A stretch of DNA of 64,000 nucleotides from Sphingomonas sp. H160509 (GTDB lineage: Bacteria; Pseudomonadota; Alphaproteobacteria; Sphingomonadales; Sphingomonadaceae), in assembly GCF_024124765.2 (NCBI RefSeq), contig NZ_JAMXSR020000002.1:3554001-3618000 (forward strand). Direction: 5' to 3'. Shown piece after piece: positions 1-8,826 of the stretch. The notes under the pieces are model-generated. The model was not told where the DNA came from. It saw only the letters and a program-made list of their open reading frames with translations, and searched no databases. The number at the start of each line of letters is the position of its first letter. The first letter of the stretch is position 1. The position numbers and the translations under genes are program-made.

Positions 1-1
1 C

Positions 2-1063
2 GTAGGCGCGCCCGAGAGCGAATGGCTGGTCGTCTTCCGCACGCAGGCGGTCGCCGCGATGATGGTGATGATCCGCGCCGATCTCGCGCTGCTCGGGATC
101 GAGCACGAGGTGTTCGCGTCCGAAGCCGAACTCCAGGCCGCCAGGAAGCCCGAAGCGGCCGAGGCGGAACTGCGCGCGCGCGATCTCGTCTATGACGGCG
201 TGCTCGAAGCACCGAAGGGCGAGACGCCCGACGATTGGGAGCCGGTCGAGCTGCCGCTGTTCCGCTCCTCGCAGTTCGGCGACGACCAGGATCGCCCGAT
301 CAAGAAATCGAACGGGTCGTGGACCTATTTCGGCGCCGATCTCGCCTATCATTTCCAAAAGAGCCAGGGCGCCGATCAGCTGATCGACATCTGGGGCGCG
401 GATCATGGCGGCACGGTCAAGCGGATCGTGGCAGGCGTAGCGGCGCTGACCGGTGGCAAGACGCGGTTCGACGTCAAGCTCGTCCAGATGGTCCGGCTGC
501 TGCGCAACGGCGAGCCGGTCAAGATGTCGAAGCGCTCGGGCAATTTCGTCACGCTCGCCGATGTTGTGCGCGAAGTGGGCAAGGATGTCGTGCGTTTCAC
601 GATGCTCACGCGCCGGTCCGATGCGCAGATGGATTTCGACTTCGCCAAGGTGGTCGAGGCGTCGAAGGACAACCCGGTTTTCTACGTCCAGTACGCGCAT
701 GCCCGCATCGCATCGCTGCATCGGCGCGCGGAAGAGGCGGGAATCACGCCTATTTCCGCCGATTTGTCCCGGCTTGATACGGACGAACTGGCGCTCGTAC
801 AGCTTGCAGCGCAGTTTCCGCGGCTCGTCGAGATAGCCTCGACCGCGCGCGAACCACACAGAATTGCGTTCTATCTCTATGACTTGGCGGCAGCGTTCCA
901 CGCGCTATGGAATGTCGGAAACGACCGGCCCGACCGTCGTTTCCTGGTGATCGAGGATCCACAGGCGACCGCGGCGCGGCTTTTTCTGGCGTCTGCTATA
1001 GGGCAGATTATTCATAACGGCCTCGCCATCATGGGTGTCGAAGCGGTTTCGGAGATGAAGTGA
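2..1063 (+). CDS. argS: Arginyl-tRNA synthetase, C-terminal part (5' truncated by window)
   Basis: Class I aminoacyl-tRNA synthetase that charges tRNA-Arg in the cytoplasm. The frame is open from base 2, so about 353 C-terminal residues are present and the N-terminal domain with the HIGH motif lies outside the window. Visible marks are the Rossmann segment with WGADHGG, the KMSK loop (KMSKRSGNF) and the helical anticodon-binding DALR domain at the end. The TGA stop overlaps the ATG of the SPOR gene (TGATG), so the two are probably one operon. No lesion is seen in the visible part. Confidence 0.97.
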   Translation, partial: VGAPESEWLVVFRTQAVAAMMVMIRADLALLGIEHEVFASEAELQAARKPEAAEAELRARDLVYDGVLEAPKGETPDDWEPVELPLFRSSQFGDDQDRPIKKSNGSWTYFGADLAYHFQKSQGADQLIDIWGADHGGTVKRIVAGVAALTGGKTRFDVKLVQMVRLLRNGEPVKMSKRSGNFVTLADVVREVGKDVVRFTMLTRRSDAQMDFDFAKVVEASKDNPVFYVQYAHARIASLHRRAEEAGITPISADLSRLDTDELALVQLAAQFPRLVEIASTAREPHRIAFYLYDLAAAFHALWNVGNDRPDRRFLVIEDPQATAARLFLASAIGQIIHNGLAIMGVEAVSEMK

Positions 1064-1782
1064 TGGCCGAAGACATGGATCTGCGCGAGGAAGACCGGCT
1101 CCCCTGGCTCGAAACCGTCGAGCCGGACGAGCAGGAAACCGTTGGCATCGGCCGCGTCATCGCGCTCGTCGTGCTCGGCCTGGCGGTCCTCGCGGCAATC
1201 ATCTTCGGCATCTACAAGCTGCAACAGCGCGCGCCGACCGGCGACGGCCAGCTGATCGCGGCGCAGGAAGGCGACTACAAGGTCAAGCCCGACGACGCCG
1301 GCGGCCTGAAGGTCAAGGGCGAGGGCGACTCGGCGATCGCGACGAGCGCGGGCAAATCGGGCAACGGCGCAATCGACCTGCGCGGCGTGCCGGAAGCACC
1401 GGTCGCGGGGAAGCGTGCGGTTGCGGCCAAGCCCGATGACGCCGCGGGTCGCAATGCGGTCGCGCAGGTCCCGGCCTCGGGTGGTCGACTGGTCGCTGCG
1501 GCACCCTTGGCACCATCGAAGCCCAATGGTGCCGGCACGGCTACCGGCGGGTCGCTGGTCCAGCTTGGTGCCTATCCCAGCGAGGCCGTCGCCAACGCGG
1601 CGTGGGCGAACTTTTCGAAGCGGTTCGCGTATGTCGGTGCGCTAGGGAAGTCGGTCCAGCCGGTCGCAGCCGGTGGCCGTACTCTGTATCGCCTGCGCGT
1701 GAACGCAGGCAGCGCGAATCAGGCAGCGGATATCTGCGGCCGGTTACGCGTCGCCGGTGAGACGTGCTTCGTCGCGAGCTGA
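1063..1782 (+). CDS. SPOR-domain membrane protein
   Basis: Protein of 239 residues with an acidic cytoplasmic N-terminus, one transmembrane helix at about residues 30-50 (VIALVVLGLAVLAAIIFG), a Pro/Ala/Lys-rich linker, and a C-terminal SPOR domain from about residue 160 (starting near GGSLVQLGAYPS). SPOR domains bind denuded glycan strands at division septa, so a periplasmic role at the septum is likely. A GTG three bases upstream is in frame, but the ATG overlapping the argS stop is the more natural start. In many sphingomonads nagZ and scpAB follow this gene; here they do not. Confidence 0.88.
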   Translation: MAEDMDLREEDRLPWLETVEPDEQETVGIGRVIALVVLGLAVLAAIIFGIYKLQQRAPTGDGQLIAAQEGDYKVKPDDAGGLKVKGEGDSAIATSAGKSGNGAIDLRGVPEAPVAGKRAVAAKPDDAAGRNAVAQVPASGGRLVAAAPLAPSKPNGAGTATGGSLVQLGAYPSEAVANAAWANFSKRFAYVGALGKSVQPVAAGGRTLYRLRVNAGSANQAADICGRLRVAGETCFVAS

Positions 1783-1805
1783 TCGGGCGAAGCGGTGAGC
1801 GAAGG

Positions 1806-1858
1806 CGAGGCTCGCAGCAATCGCGCTAGCGATTGCTCGCCCGCTTTGCGCCTCGTTG
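1806..1858 (+). terminator. Hairpin downstream of argS-SPOR operon
   Basis: A perfect 9-bp stem AGCAATCGC / GCGATTGCT (1816-1824 and 1829-1837) with loop GCTA is nested inside an outer CGAGGC / GCCTCG pairing. It begins 34 bases after the SPOR stop. There is no long T-run, so termination is a guess; it may be a 3' processing structure. Confidence 0.45.
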
Positions 1859-1859
1859 A

Positions 1860-2453
1860 TACTTCGTTTGTTAGCGCACCGGTCGGCGACCTACGCGCCT
1901 CGCGAACTTGAATGGCGCGGGGCGATTAACTCCGACGAACAGCGCCCTCAAGAGAGGGAGTGCTACTAGGAGTAAGGCCACAATTTTGGCGTGAGACGGG
2001 GGCCAGTTCGTGGAGCCTGTCACGTCGACGGTTAGCTATCGCAGACTTAGCGGGACGTCGGTGGCCGACACCGGGATAGAGGGCGATGATGGTGGTCGTA
2101 CCGACTACGTGTCGCAACTATACACGTGACGGTAGTAAAGGCGCCGGCAATCAGCACTTTGGTGAAGTGACGTCACGACCCCTACAACAAACACGGCGTC
2201 GAACGGTTCTTCGGCAACGGTCTCTTCGTACGGGCCTGTTATACTATAATCGAGGACAGCGAACTATCGCGTCCCGAAACGTCGCCTGTCGCTCTTTACG
2301 AGCAGCCAACGCCGCAGGTTGCAGTCCAGCCCGTCATGCTCGGCATCGCGAAACTTACGTCCCAACCAGATTCGTCAGGCACCCACGTCATCAAGCGTAA
2401 ACCGCGCAAAAAAGAGCATTCTTCGCCATCCCAACCGCGCGCAACGCGTTGTC
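1860..2453. other. Gene-free region of lower GC
   Basis: About 590 bases with no convincing gene. GC is visibly lower than in the flanking genes, and start-to-stop frames are short with no codon-position bias. One plus-strand frame is open from 2171 to 2524 but has no start before an ATG at 2336 and resembles no family I know. It may hold a decayed gene, an untranslated RNA or the site of a rearrangement. Confidence 0.5.
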
Positions 2454-2723
2454 TCAGATCGAACGGCGGTGCTTTCCGCCGTACTTGCGGCCAATGTAAT
2501 CGCCAATCTGCGCGACTTCGGTAGCAGCTGCTCGGGCGCCGTTCATCTGGCAGGGAAGCGGATCGCTCGCATGATCGCTCGCGCGGCGTTTCACCGTGTC
2601 GCACAGTTCCTCGATGTCCGCGCGCGACAGGATGTTCTTCTCGCGCAACAGGCAGATCAGGCTCTGCAGGATCACCAGGTTCTTGTCTTCGGGATCGGTT
2701 TGGAGGTCCGGGTATGTGGCCAT
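2454..2723 (-). CDS. Conserved hypothetical small protein
   Basis: Reading frame of 89 residues starting MATYPDLQTDPEDKNLVILQ. It is rich in charged residues and likely helical, without signal peptide or membrane segment, and has two Cys (around residues 24 and 41) and a basic tail. Base composition is typical of the replicon's coding DNA, unlike the gene-free stretch beyond it. It lies just downstream of glpD on the same strand, 66 bases away, and may share its transcript. I do not recognise the family. Confidence 0.6.
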   Translation of the reverse strand: MATYPDLQTDPEDKNLVILQSLICLLREKNILSRADIEELCDTVKRRASDHASDPLPCQMNGARAAATEVAQIGDYIGRKYGGKHRRSI

Positions 2724-2789
2724 TGGAGGTTTCCTCGATGGATATGCCGCGAGGATATGCTCAATCCCAAAACATGCAAGCCCCTACGC

Positions 2790-4266
2790 TCACGAGGGGA
2801 ATGTCATGGTCCACCATGCACTGAATGCGTCCGTCTCCGCCCGATCCAAGGTCAGCCCGATCTTGCTGCGACGCATCAATGCATCTTCGGGTATCCTCGC
2901 CCATTCGCGATCGTGCATCCAGCGTGCCTCGATCTCGGTCAGGCCACCGCCAAGGTCCGCGCCGAGGTCTGCTGCGTCGGTGACGCTCGCGAGCATGCCG
3001 TCGAGCAAGGCACCGTAAGCGTGCGCCATCCGTTCGCTACGGGCATCCCCGAGAAACGGCCATCGCGCGCGAACCTGCGCGAGATAGGTCGCAAAAGGTG
3101 GGATGGCGCCCCCGGGGAAAGCACGGTCGCGAGTCATCTGGCGGTCGGTCGTACCCAGCGCGGGGGGCGATCTTTGCGAGCGCTTCCTCGGCGAGATGGC
3201 GGGCCGTCGTGATCTTGCCGCCGAACACGGACAGTAGAGGCGCCGCGCCCGTATCGCCGAGCGTGTCGAGTTCGAGGACATAGTCGCGCGTCACCGCCTT
3301 CGCCTCGCTGGCGCCGTCGTCGTAGAGCGGGCGCACGCCGGACCACGTCGAGGTGACGTCGGCTGGCGCGATCTGGCGCGTGAAATGCTGGTTCGCGGCG
3401 TCGCAGAGATACGCGATCTCGCCCGCGTCGATCACCGCGTCTTCGGGCCGGTCGACGGGAATGTCGGTCGTGCCGATCTCGGTCTGGCCCTGATACGGGA
3501 TCGCGAAGACGATGCGGCGGTCGGCGAGTTGCAGGATATAGGCGTGGTCACCCTCGTATAGTCGGGGCACGACGATGTGGCTGCCCTTGACCAGCCGGAC
3601 GCCGGCGCTGGCATTGATGCCAAGCCGGCCCAGCAATTCGGCGACCCACGGGCCGGCGGCGTTGACGAGCGCTCGCGCAGTGACGTCGCGGCCGTCCGAT
3701 AGGGTTGCGCGCCATAGTGCGCCGTCGCGGCGGGCGCTGACGAGTTCGGTGCGGACTGCGATCTCTGCACCGTTGGCGTGCGCGTCCATCGCATTCAGCA
3801 CGGTAAGGCGGGAATCATCGACGAACGCGTCGGAATAGACAAAGCCGCGCGCGCCGTTCTTCAGCGGCGCGGTGTAGCCGGTATCGCTCCTGCGCAGGCC
3901 GCGCGATCGTTTCAGCGTCATGCGGCCGCCAAGCCAGTCGTAGAGGTACAGGCCGAGACGGACCATCCACCAGGGCCGTACCGCATTCTCGTGCGGCAGG
4001 ACGAAACGCATCGGGCGGATGATGTGCGGTGCGGCCTTTACCAGGCGTTCGCGCTCCCGCAATGCCTCGGCAACCAGCTTGAAGTCGTAATATTCGAGAT
4101 AGCGCAACCCGCCATGGATCAGCTTGGTCGAGGCCGACGAGGTCGCGCCGGCGAGGTCACCCTTCTCGACGAGCAGGACCGACAAGCCGTTCAGTGCCGC
4201 CTCGCGGGCGATCGCGGCGCCGTTGATGCCGCCGCCGACGATGAGGATGTCGTAACTTTGCGTCAT
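2790..4266 (-). CDS. glpD: Glycerol-3-phosphate dehydrogenase, aerobic (frameshifted in this sequence)
   Basis: FAD enzyme at the inner membrane that oxidises sn-glycerol 3-phosphate to dihydroxyacetone phosphate and feeds electrons to quinone. The N-terminus has the dinucleotide fold (DILIVGGGINGAAIARE) followed by SSASTKLIHGGLRYLE, as in GlpD. After codon about 367 the frame breaks at a G6 run (3162-3167 on the plus strand). With one G removed it continues as KIAPALGTTDRQMTRDRAF into the usual C-terminal domain and stops at 2790, total about 491 residues, close to the E. coli length. Probably a sequencing error. It diverges from rnr with only 52 bases between starts. Confidence 0.93.
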
Positions 4267-4318
4267 GCCCGTAGCTTAGCCGTTTGGTAATGGCGGGCCT
4301 ACCGACTATCTCTGTACC

Positions 4319-6549
4319 ATGTACAAACCAAAAGCCGGTCTTCCGACGCGCGAGCAGATCCTCGACTTCATCGCCACTTCCGACGTGCCTGCGGGCAAAC
4401 GCGAGATCGCCAAGGGCTTCGGGCTCAGCGCGCAGGACAAGATCGGGCTGAAGGCTTTGCTCAAGGACATGGCCGACGAGGGGTTGATCGACAGCGCGCC
4501 CGGTCGCGCGTTCCACAAGATGGGTGGTATCCCCAAGGTAACGGTGCTGCGGATCGCCGATGTCGATGACGGCGGCAACGTCTGGGCGGTGCCGGAGCGC
4601 TGGGAGGCGGAGGGTGTGCCGCCGCCGCGGTTGCGCGTGCGCGAACGCAAACGTGGTGCGCTGGGTGTCGGCGAGCGGATCCTCGCGCGAACCGAGGAGG
4701 CCGGGAATGGCTGGATCGCGCATCCGATGAAGGTCCTCGCGCCGGCGTCCGAGCAGGTCTTGGGCGTGTTGCGCGAGGAGGCCGGACGGCTGTGGCTAAC
4801 CGGTGTCGACAAGCGCGAGCGGCGTGAGTTCGCCGTGGCGGATGCGGGCGGTGCGGCGCCGGGCGATCTCGTGCTGGCGGAACTTGCGGGCAAGCCGCCC
4901 AAGATCGCCGCCCGTGTCGTACAGAAGCTGGGTGATCCCTTCGCAGCACGTAGTTTCTCGCTGATCGCGATCCACAAGCTTGGAATTCCGGACGTGTTCT
5001 CGCAGGAGGCGCTTGACGAGGCGGAGCGCGTGTCGAAGCTGCCGTTGGGGAGGGGCGTGAAGATCTGCGCGACCTGCCGATCGTCGCGATCGACCCAGAA
5101 GATGCGCGCGATCACGACGACGCGGTGTGGGCTGAGGCGGACGATGATCCGTCGAATGCCGGCGGGTGGAAGGCGATCGTCGCGATCGCGGACGTCAGCT
5201 TCTATGTCCGACCGAAGTCCGAGGTCGATCGCGAGGCTCGGCGGCGCGGGAACTCGGTGTATTTCCCCGACCGCGTAGTGCCGATGTTGCCGGAGATTCT
5301 CTCCGCGGAGGTGTGCTCGCTGAAGGAAGGCGCGGACCGTGCAGCGCTCGCGTGCCATCTGCGGATCGGCAAGGACGGCTCGCTCAAGTCGTGGCGGTTT
5401 ACGCGCGCGGTGGTGCGGATCGCGGCGAACCTGGCGTATGAGGAGGCGCAGGCGATCATCGACGCCGCATCGCCGGTGGTGGACGACCGCGGCGAAATGC
5501 TGAGCGTATTGCAGCCGCTTTGGGCCTGCTGGCAGGCGCTAGCTAAGGCGCGGGATGCGCGGGCGCCGCTCGATCTCGATTTGCCGGAGCGTCGCGTGGT
5601 GCTCGACGAGCAGGGGCGGATCATGTCGGTGTCGCCGCGCGAACGCCTCGACGCGCACCGGCTGATCGAGGATTACATGATCGCCGCCAACGTCGCAGCC
5701 GCCAAGGCGCTCGAGGCGAAGAAGGCGCCGGTGATGTACCGCATCCACGAGCCACCGAGCCGCGAGAAGTTGGCCGCGCTGAAGGAGTATCTCGAGACGT
5801 TCGACGTGCCGTTCGCGCTCGGGCAGGTCGTCCGTCCGGCCACGTTCAACCACATTATCGAGCGGATCGGCGATGCGGATTTCCGGCCGCAGGTGATGGA
5901 GCAGATCCTCCGCACCCAGACCCAGGCCTATTACGCGCCCGGCAATCACGGGCATTTCGGCCTCAGTCTCGGCAGTTACGCGCATTTCACGTCGCCGATC
6001 CGGCGCTATGCCGATTTGCTCGTCCATCGCTCGCTGGTGTCCGCCTACGGTCTTGGCGAGGGTGGGTTGCCGGCGGACGATGCGGCCAACATGGAGTCGG
6101 TCGGGGAGATCATCAGCCGGCTCGAACGTCGCGCGATGGAGGCCGAGCGTGACACCACCGACCGCTACGTCGCGGCATTCCTGTCGGAACGCGTGGGCCA
6201 AGTGATGGACGTGCGGATCACCGGCGTGACCAATTTCGGCTTCTTCGCGACGGTCGAGGGGATCGGTGGCGACGGGCTGATGCCGGTGCGCGATCTGGGC
6301 GGCGAGTATTTCCGCTTCGACGAAGGCGCGCGGACGCTGACCGGCGAGCATAGTGGCGACGTTTTCGCGCAAGGGCAGACGCTGGAACTGCGGCTGGCAG
6401 AGGCGAACCCGGTGTCGGGTGCACTGAGGTTCGAGATGCCCGAGGGGAAGGGTGCGGCCCAGCCTCCGCGTGGCGGACGCAAGCCGGTGCGCGAGATCAA
6501 GCGGCGTGGTCGCCCAACGAACATCCGCCATCAGGGCAAGCGGCGTTAG
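4319..6549 (+). CDS. rnr: Ribonuclease R (frameshifted in this sequence)
   Basis: Processive 3'-5' exoribonuclease of the RNB family that degrades structured RNA and takes part in RNA quality control. About 743 residues. The N-terminal winged-helix/OB region runs into the RNB catalytic domain, whose metal-binding aspartates are in the DARDHDDA stretch. A C-terminal S1 domain (from about VGQVMDVRITGVTNFGFF) and a basic tail follow. The frame breaks at GGGGAGGGG (5047-5055); restoring one G reads LPLGEGREDLRDLPIVAID. A lesion at a homopolymer in an otherwise perfect gene suggests a sequencing error. Starts at ATG 4319. Confidence 0.93.
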
Positions 6550-6597
6550 GAATTGCGCAAACCCCCGCGCTATGCGAGATCGGCGCGGGGGAAGAGT

Positions 6598-6894
6598 ATG
6601 CGGGGACTTATTCTAGGCCGATCGCGTCGACGGATCGTCAAGGATTTCGTCGCGGCACGGGCCACGTCGGCTGATCGGGCAATCGCCTATGTAGCGAAGG
6701 ACGCGCGGATATTCCGCCAACTTCGCGTCTATGGCGCGATCGTCGACGACGGGGCCGGGCGCTATCATCTCGATGCGCGAAAGCTCGGCGCATTTCGCGC
6801 TTCGGTGCGACTTCGAGCCGCAGCGATCGTCGGGGTATCGGGCGTCGCTGCAAGCGTGGCGGCTGCGGCGACGGTCTTCACGCTTGCCGAATAA
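6598..6894 (+). CDS. Small basic protein with C-terminal membrane helix (tandem paralog 1)
   Basis: 98 residues from ATG 6598 (an upstream in-frame ATG at 6553 is also possible). A soluble basic N-terminal half has the pattern A-DRAIAYVAKDARIFRQLRVYGA; a hydrophobic helix follows at about residues 73-95. It matches the next gene in length, order of segments and spacing of key residues (xAIAFLPRDAREQATFDRLRANG there), so the two look like a tandem duplication. The first half resembles a small winged-helix-like fold by eye only. Function unknown. It begins 48 bases after rnr and is probably co-transcribed with it. Confidence 0.55.
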   Translation: MRGLILGRSRRRIVKDFVAARATSADRAIAYVAKDARIFRQLRVYGAIVDDGAGRYHLDARKLGAFRASVRLRAAAIVGVSGVAASVAAAATVFTLAE

Positions 6895-6925
6895 GCTCTC
6901 GCCGGAAAGGCCAAGCCCAGCCGGC

Positions 6926-7225
6926 ATGCCGATGGCGTTGCGGCCGCATCGGATCCGCGGGGTCATCCCGGTGCTGTTCCTGGCGCGACACGCGATCGCA
7001 CCCGACGATGCGATCGCCTTCCTACCTCGCGACGCTCGGGAGCAGGCGACGTTCGATCGGCTACGCGCCAACGGCATCGTCCGCGAAACCGCACTAGGTC
7101 GCTTCTATTTCGATCTCGACGTGCATTATGCTGCCGTCGAGCGACGCCGACGTCTCGCCGTGCCGATCGCCATCATCGTGTCGGTGCTGATTGCCTGGAT
7201 CGCCACGCGGTTCTTTCGCGGTTGA
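6926..7225 (+). CDS. Small basic protein with C-terminal membrane helix (tandem paralog 2)
   Basis: 99 residues from ATG 6926 (or ATG 6932). A basic, probably cytosolic N-terminal domain of about 70 residues precedes one C-terminal transmembrane helix (VPIAIIVSVLIAWIATRFF). It aligns segment by segment with the preceding gene. Its TGA stop at 7223-7225 directly abuts the stop of the convergent gene at 7226. Function unknown; a tail-anchored membrane topology is inferred from the single C-terminal helix. Confidence 0.6.
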   Translation: MPMALRPHRIRGVIPVLFLARHAIAPDDAIAFLPRDAREQATFDRLRANGIVRETALGRFYFDLDVHYAAVERRRRLAVPIAIIVSVLIAWIATRFFRG

Positions 7226-8383
7226 TCACCCGACCCTGAAGGTCAGCCCCGCCTTCGCTACCAGCCGTTCGCGCAACTTCACCCCCATCAGCGCACCCGG
7301 CGTCCAGATCCCGCCATCGCCTTCCACGTCCTGGACGAGGCACAACGCCGCCTCGGCGATCATCTTGCTGGTCGATCCATAGCCGGGATCGCGGTCGCCG
7401 GTTACGACCGTGTCGATGCGCTCGCCATCGGGCATGATGCCTGCGAACAGCAGGTCGTAATGGCCGGCATCGCGCTCCTCCTTCGACGGGCCTTCGCCGG
7501 GTTTTGGCCCCTTGTCGCCCGAGAACGGATTGAACTTGGCGATCGCCTCGGCCGCGACCTTGCCGAGATCGCCCAGTCCCGCGACCATCATCTCGTCATA
7601 GACGAAGTCCGCCCCATACGCTTCACCGAGGAGGAAATTGGTGCGGTGGACGTTCTTGGTGTTGATTGGCGCCATCACGAACGGCGCGACCCAGGCCGAT
7701 ATGGTCGTGTCGTATTCGGGGATCAGCCCGGTCGGCTGGTGCGGTCCCTGGAAGCCGGGGGTGAGCGCGAACGGGCTGGTCAGCAACTTGACGATGCCGG
7801 GATCGCGCGCCGCGGCTGCGAGCGTCGCCTTTAGGCTCGCCGCGGTGCCGCCGGAGAACGTCCCCTGCATTTTCCGCACGCGTCCCTTCACGCGAGGTGC
7901 TGGGATGCCGTATTTCGCCTTCGCCGCATCCTGCAATGTCAGCACGCCGAGATCGAACGGGATCGAGTCGAACCCACACGAGAAGACGATCCGCGCGCCC
8001 GTCCGCGTCGCCTCGCCCTCATGCGCGTCGATCATGTGGCGCATCCATGCCGGCTCGCCGCACAGGTCGACATAGCCGGTGCCGGTTGCGGCGCAGGCGG
8101 CGACGAGTGCGGTGCCGTAGAGCTGATACGGTCCGACGGTCGAGATGACGACGGTGGCGCGTTCGGCCATCGCGCGGAGGCTGGCGGGATCGTCCGAGTC
8201 GGCAGTGATCAGCGGCGTATCGGCAGGCGCGCCTATCAGGTCGCGGACCTCTTGCAACTTCGACAGCGAACGCCCGGCCATTGCCCACCGAACGCCAGTC
8301 GGATAGGTCTGGACGAGATACTCTGCCACGAGCCGTCCGGTGAACCCGGTCGCGCCGTAGATGACGATGTCGAAGTCGCGCAT
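7226..8383 (-). CDS. Saccharopine dehydrogenase-like NAD(P)-binding oxidoreductase
   Basis: 385 residues with an N-terminal Rossmann fold (DIVIYGATGFTGRLVAEYL, a GxxGxxG nucleotide motif) and the family's central segment VGPYQLYGTALVAACAATG followed by YVDLCGE. It belongs to the group related to mycobacterial trans-acting enoyl reductases; the actual substrate cannot be read from sequence. The start is set by an AGAGGAG site ideally spaced from ATG 8383; the ATG at 8389 would sit directly on that site. Stop is back-to-back with the upstream membrane-protein gene. Confidence 0.85.
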   Translation of the reverse strand: MRDFDIVIYGATGFTGRLVAEYLVQTYPTGVRWAMAGRSLSKLQEVRDLIGAPADTPLITADSDDPASLRAMAERATVVISTVGPYQLYGTALVAACAATGTGYVDLCGEPAWMRHMIDAHEGEATRTGARIVFSCGFDSIPFDLGVLTLQDAAKAKYGIPAPRVKGRVRKMQGTFSGGTAASLKATLAAAARDPGIVKLLTSPFALTPGFQGPHQPTGLIPEYDTTISAWVAPFVMAPINTKNVHRTNFLLGEAYGADFVYDEMMVAGLGDLGKVAAEAIAKFNPFSGDKGPKPGEGPSKEERDAGHYDLLFAGIMPDGERIDTVVTGDRDPGYGSTSKMIAEAALCLVQDVEGDGGIWTPGALMGVKLRERLVAKAGLTFRVG

Positions 8384-8487
8384 ATCCATCTCCTCTTTCG
8401 AAGACTTTGCGCGCGCGACCGTACCATCGCAAGCGAAACGCCGTTGCGCGGCTCGCCATGCGCGCATCGATCTGCGAGTATCGCCCG

Positions 8488-8826
8488 ATGGCATCCGATC
8501 CAGAAACCGTCGCGTTCATCGTCGACCAGCTCGCCGCGGCGGGGGATGTCTCGGCAAAGCCGATGTTCGGCGAATACGGCGTCTATTGCGACGGCAGGAT
8601 GGTCGCGCTGATCTGTGACGAGCAGCTCTTCGTCAAACCGACACCGGGCGGCCGCGCGTTCGTCGGGGCGATCGACGAAGCGCCGCCCTATCCCGGCGCG
8701 AAACCGTGCCTACTGGTCGATGCCGATCGCTGGGACGATGCCGAGTGGCTGGCGGAACTCGTCCGTATCTCGACCGCGGAACTGCCGATGCCAAAACCGA
8801 AGAAGCCCAAGCGCAAGAAGGTCTAA
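8488..8826 (+). CDS. TfoX N-terminal domain protein
   Basis: 112 residues. The core with MFGEYGVYCDGRMVALICD and LFVKPTPGG is the TfoX N-terminal domain. No C-terminal TfoX domain is present; the protein ends in a Lys/Pro-rich tail (PKPKKPKRKK). In gammaproteobacteria full-length TfoX/Sxy regulates competence; stand-alone N-terminal domains are widespread in alphaproteobacteria without a fixed role. Its last four bases overlap the end of the convergent ABC transporter gene. Confidence 0.85.
   Translation: MASDPETVAFIVDQLAAAGDVSAKPMFGEYGVYCDGRMVALICDEQLFVKPTPGGRAFVGAIDEAPPYPGAKPCLLVDADRWDDAEWLAELVRISTAELPMPKPKKPKRKKV

Noticed and set aside
2086..2524. Overlapping plus-strand frames that look partly protein-like (2086-2400 and 2171-2524)
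   Set aside because: No start with a ribosome site, no family resemblance, no codon bias, and the end runs antisense into the small gene at 2454.
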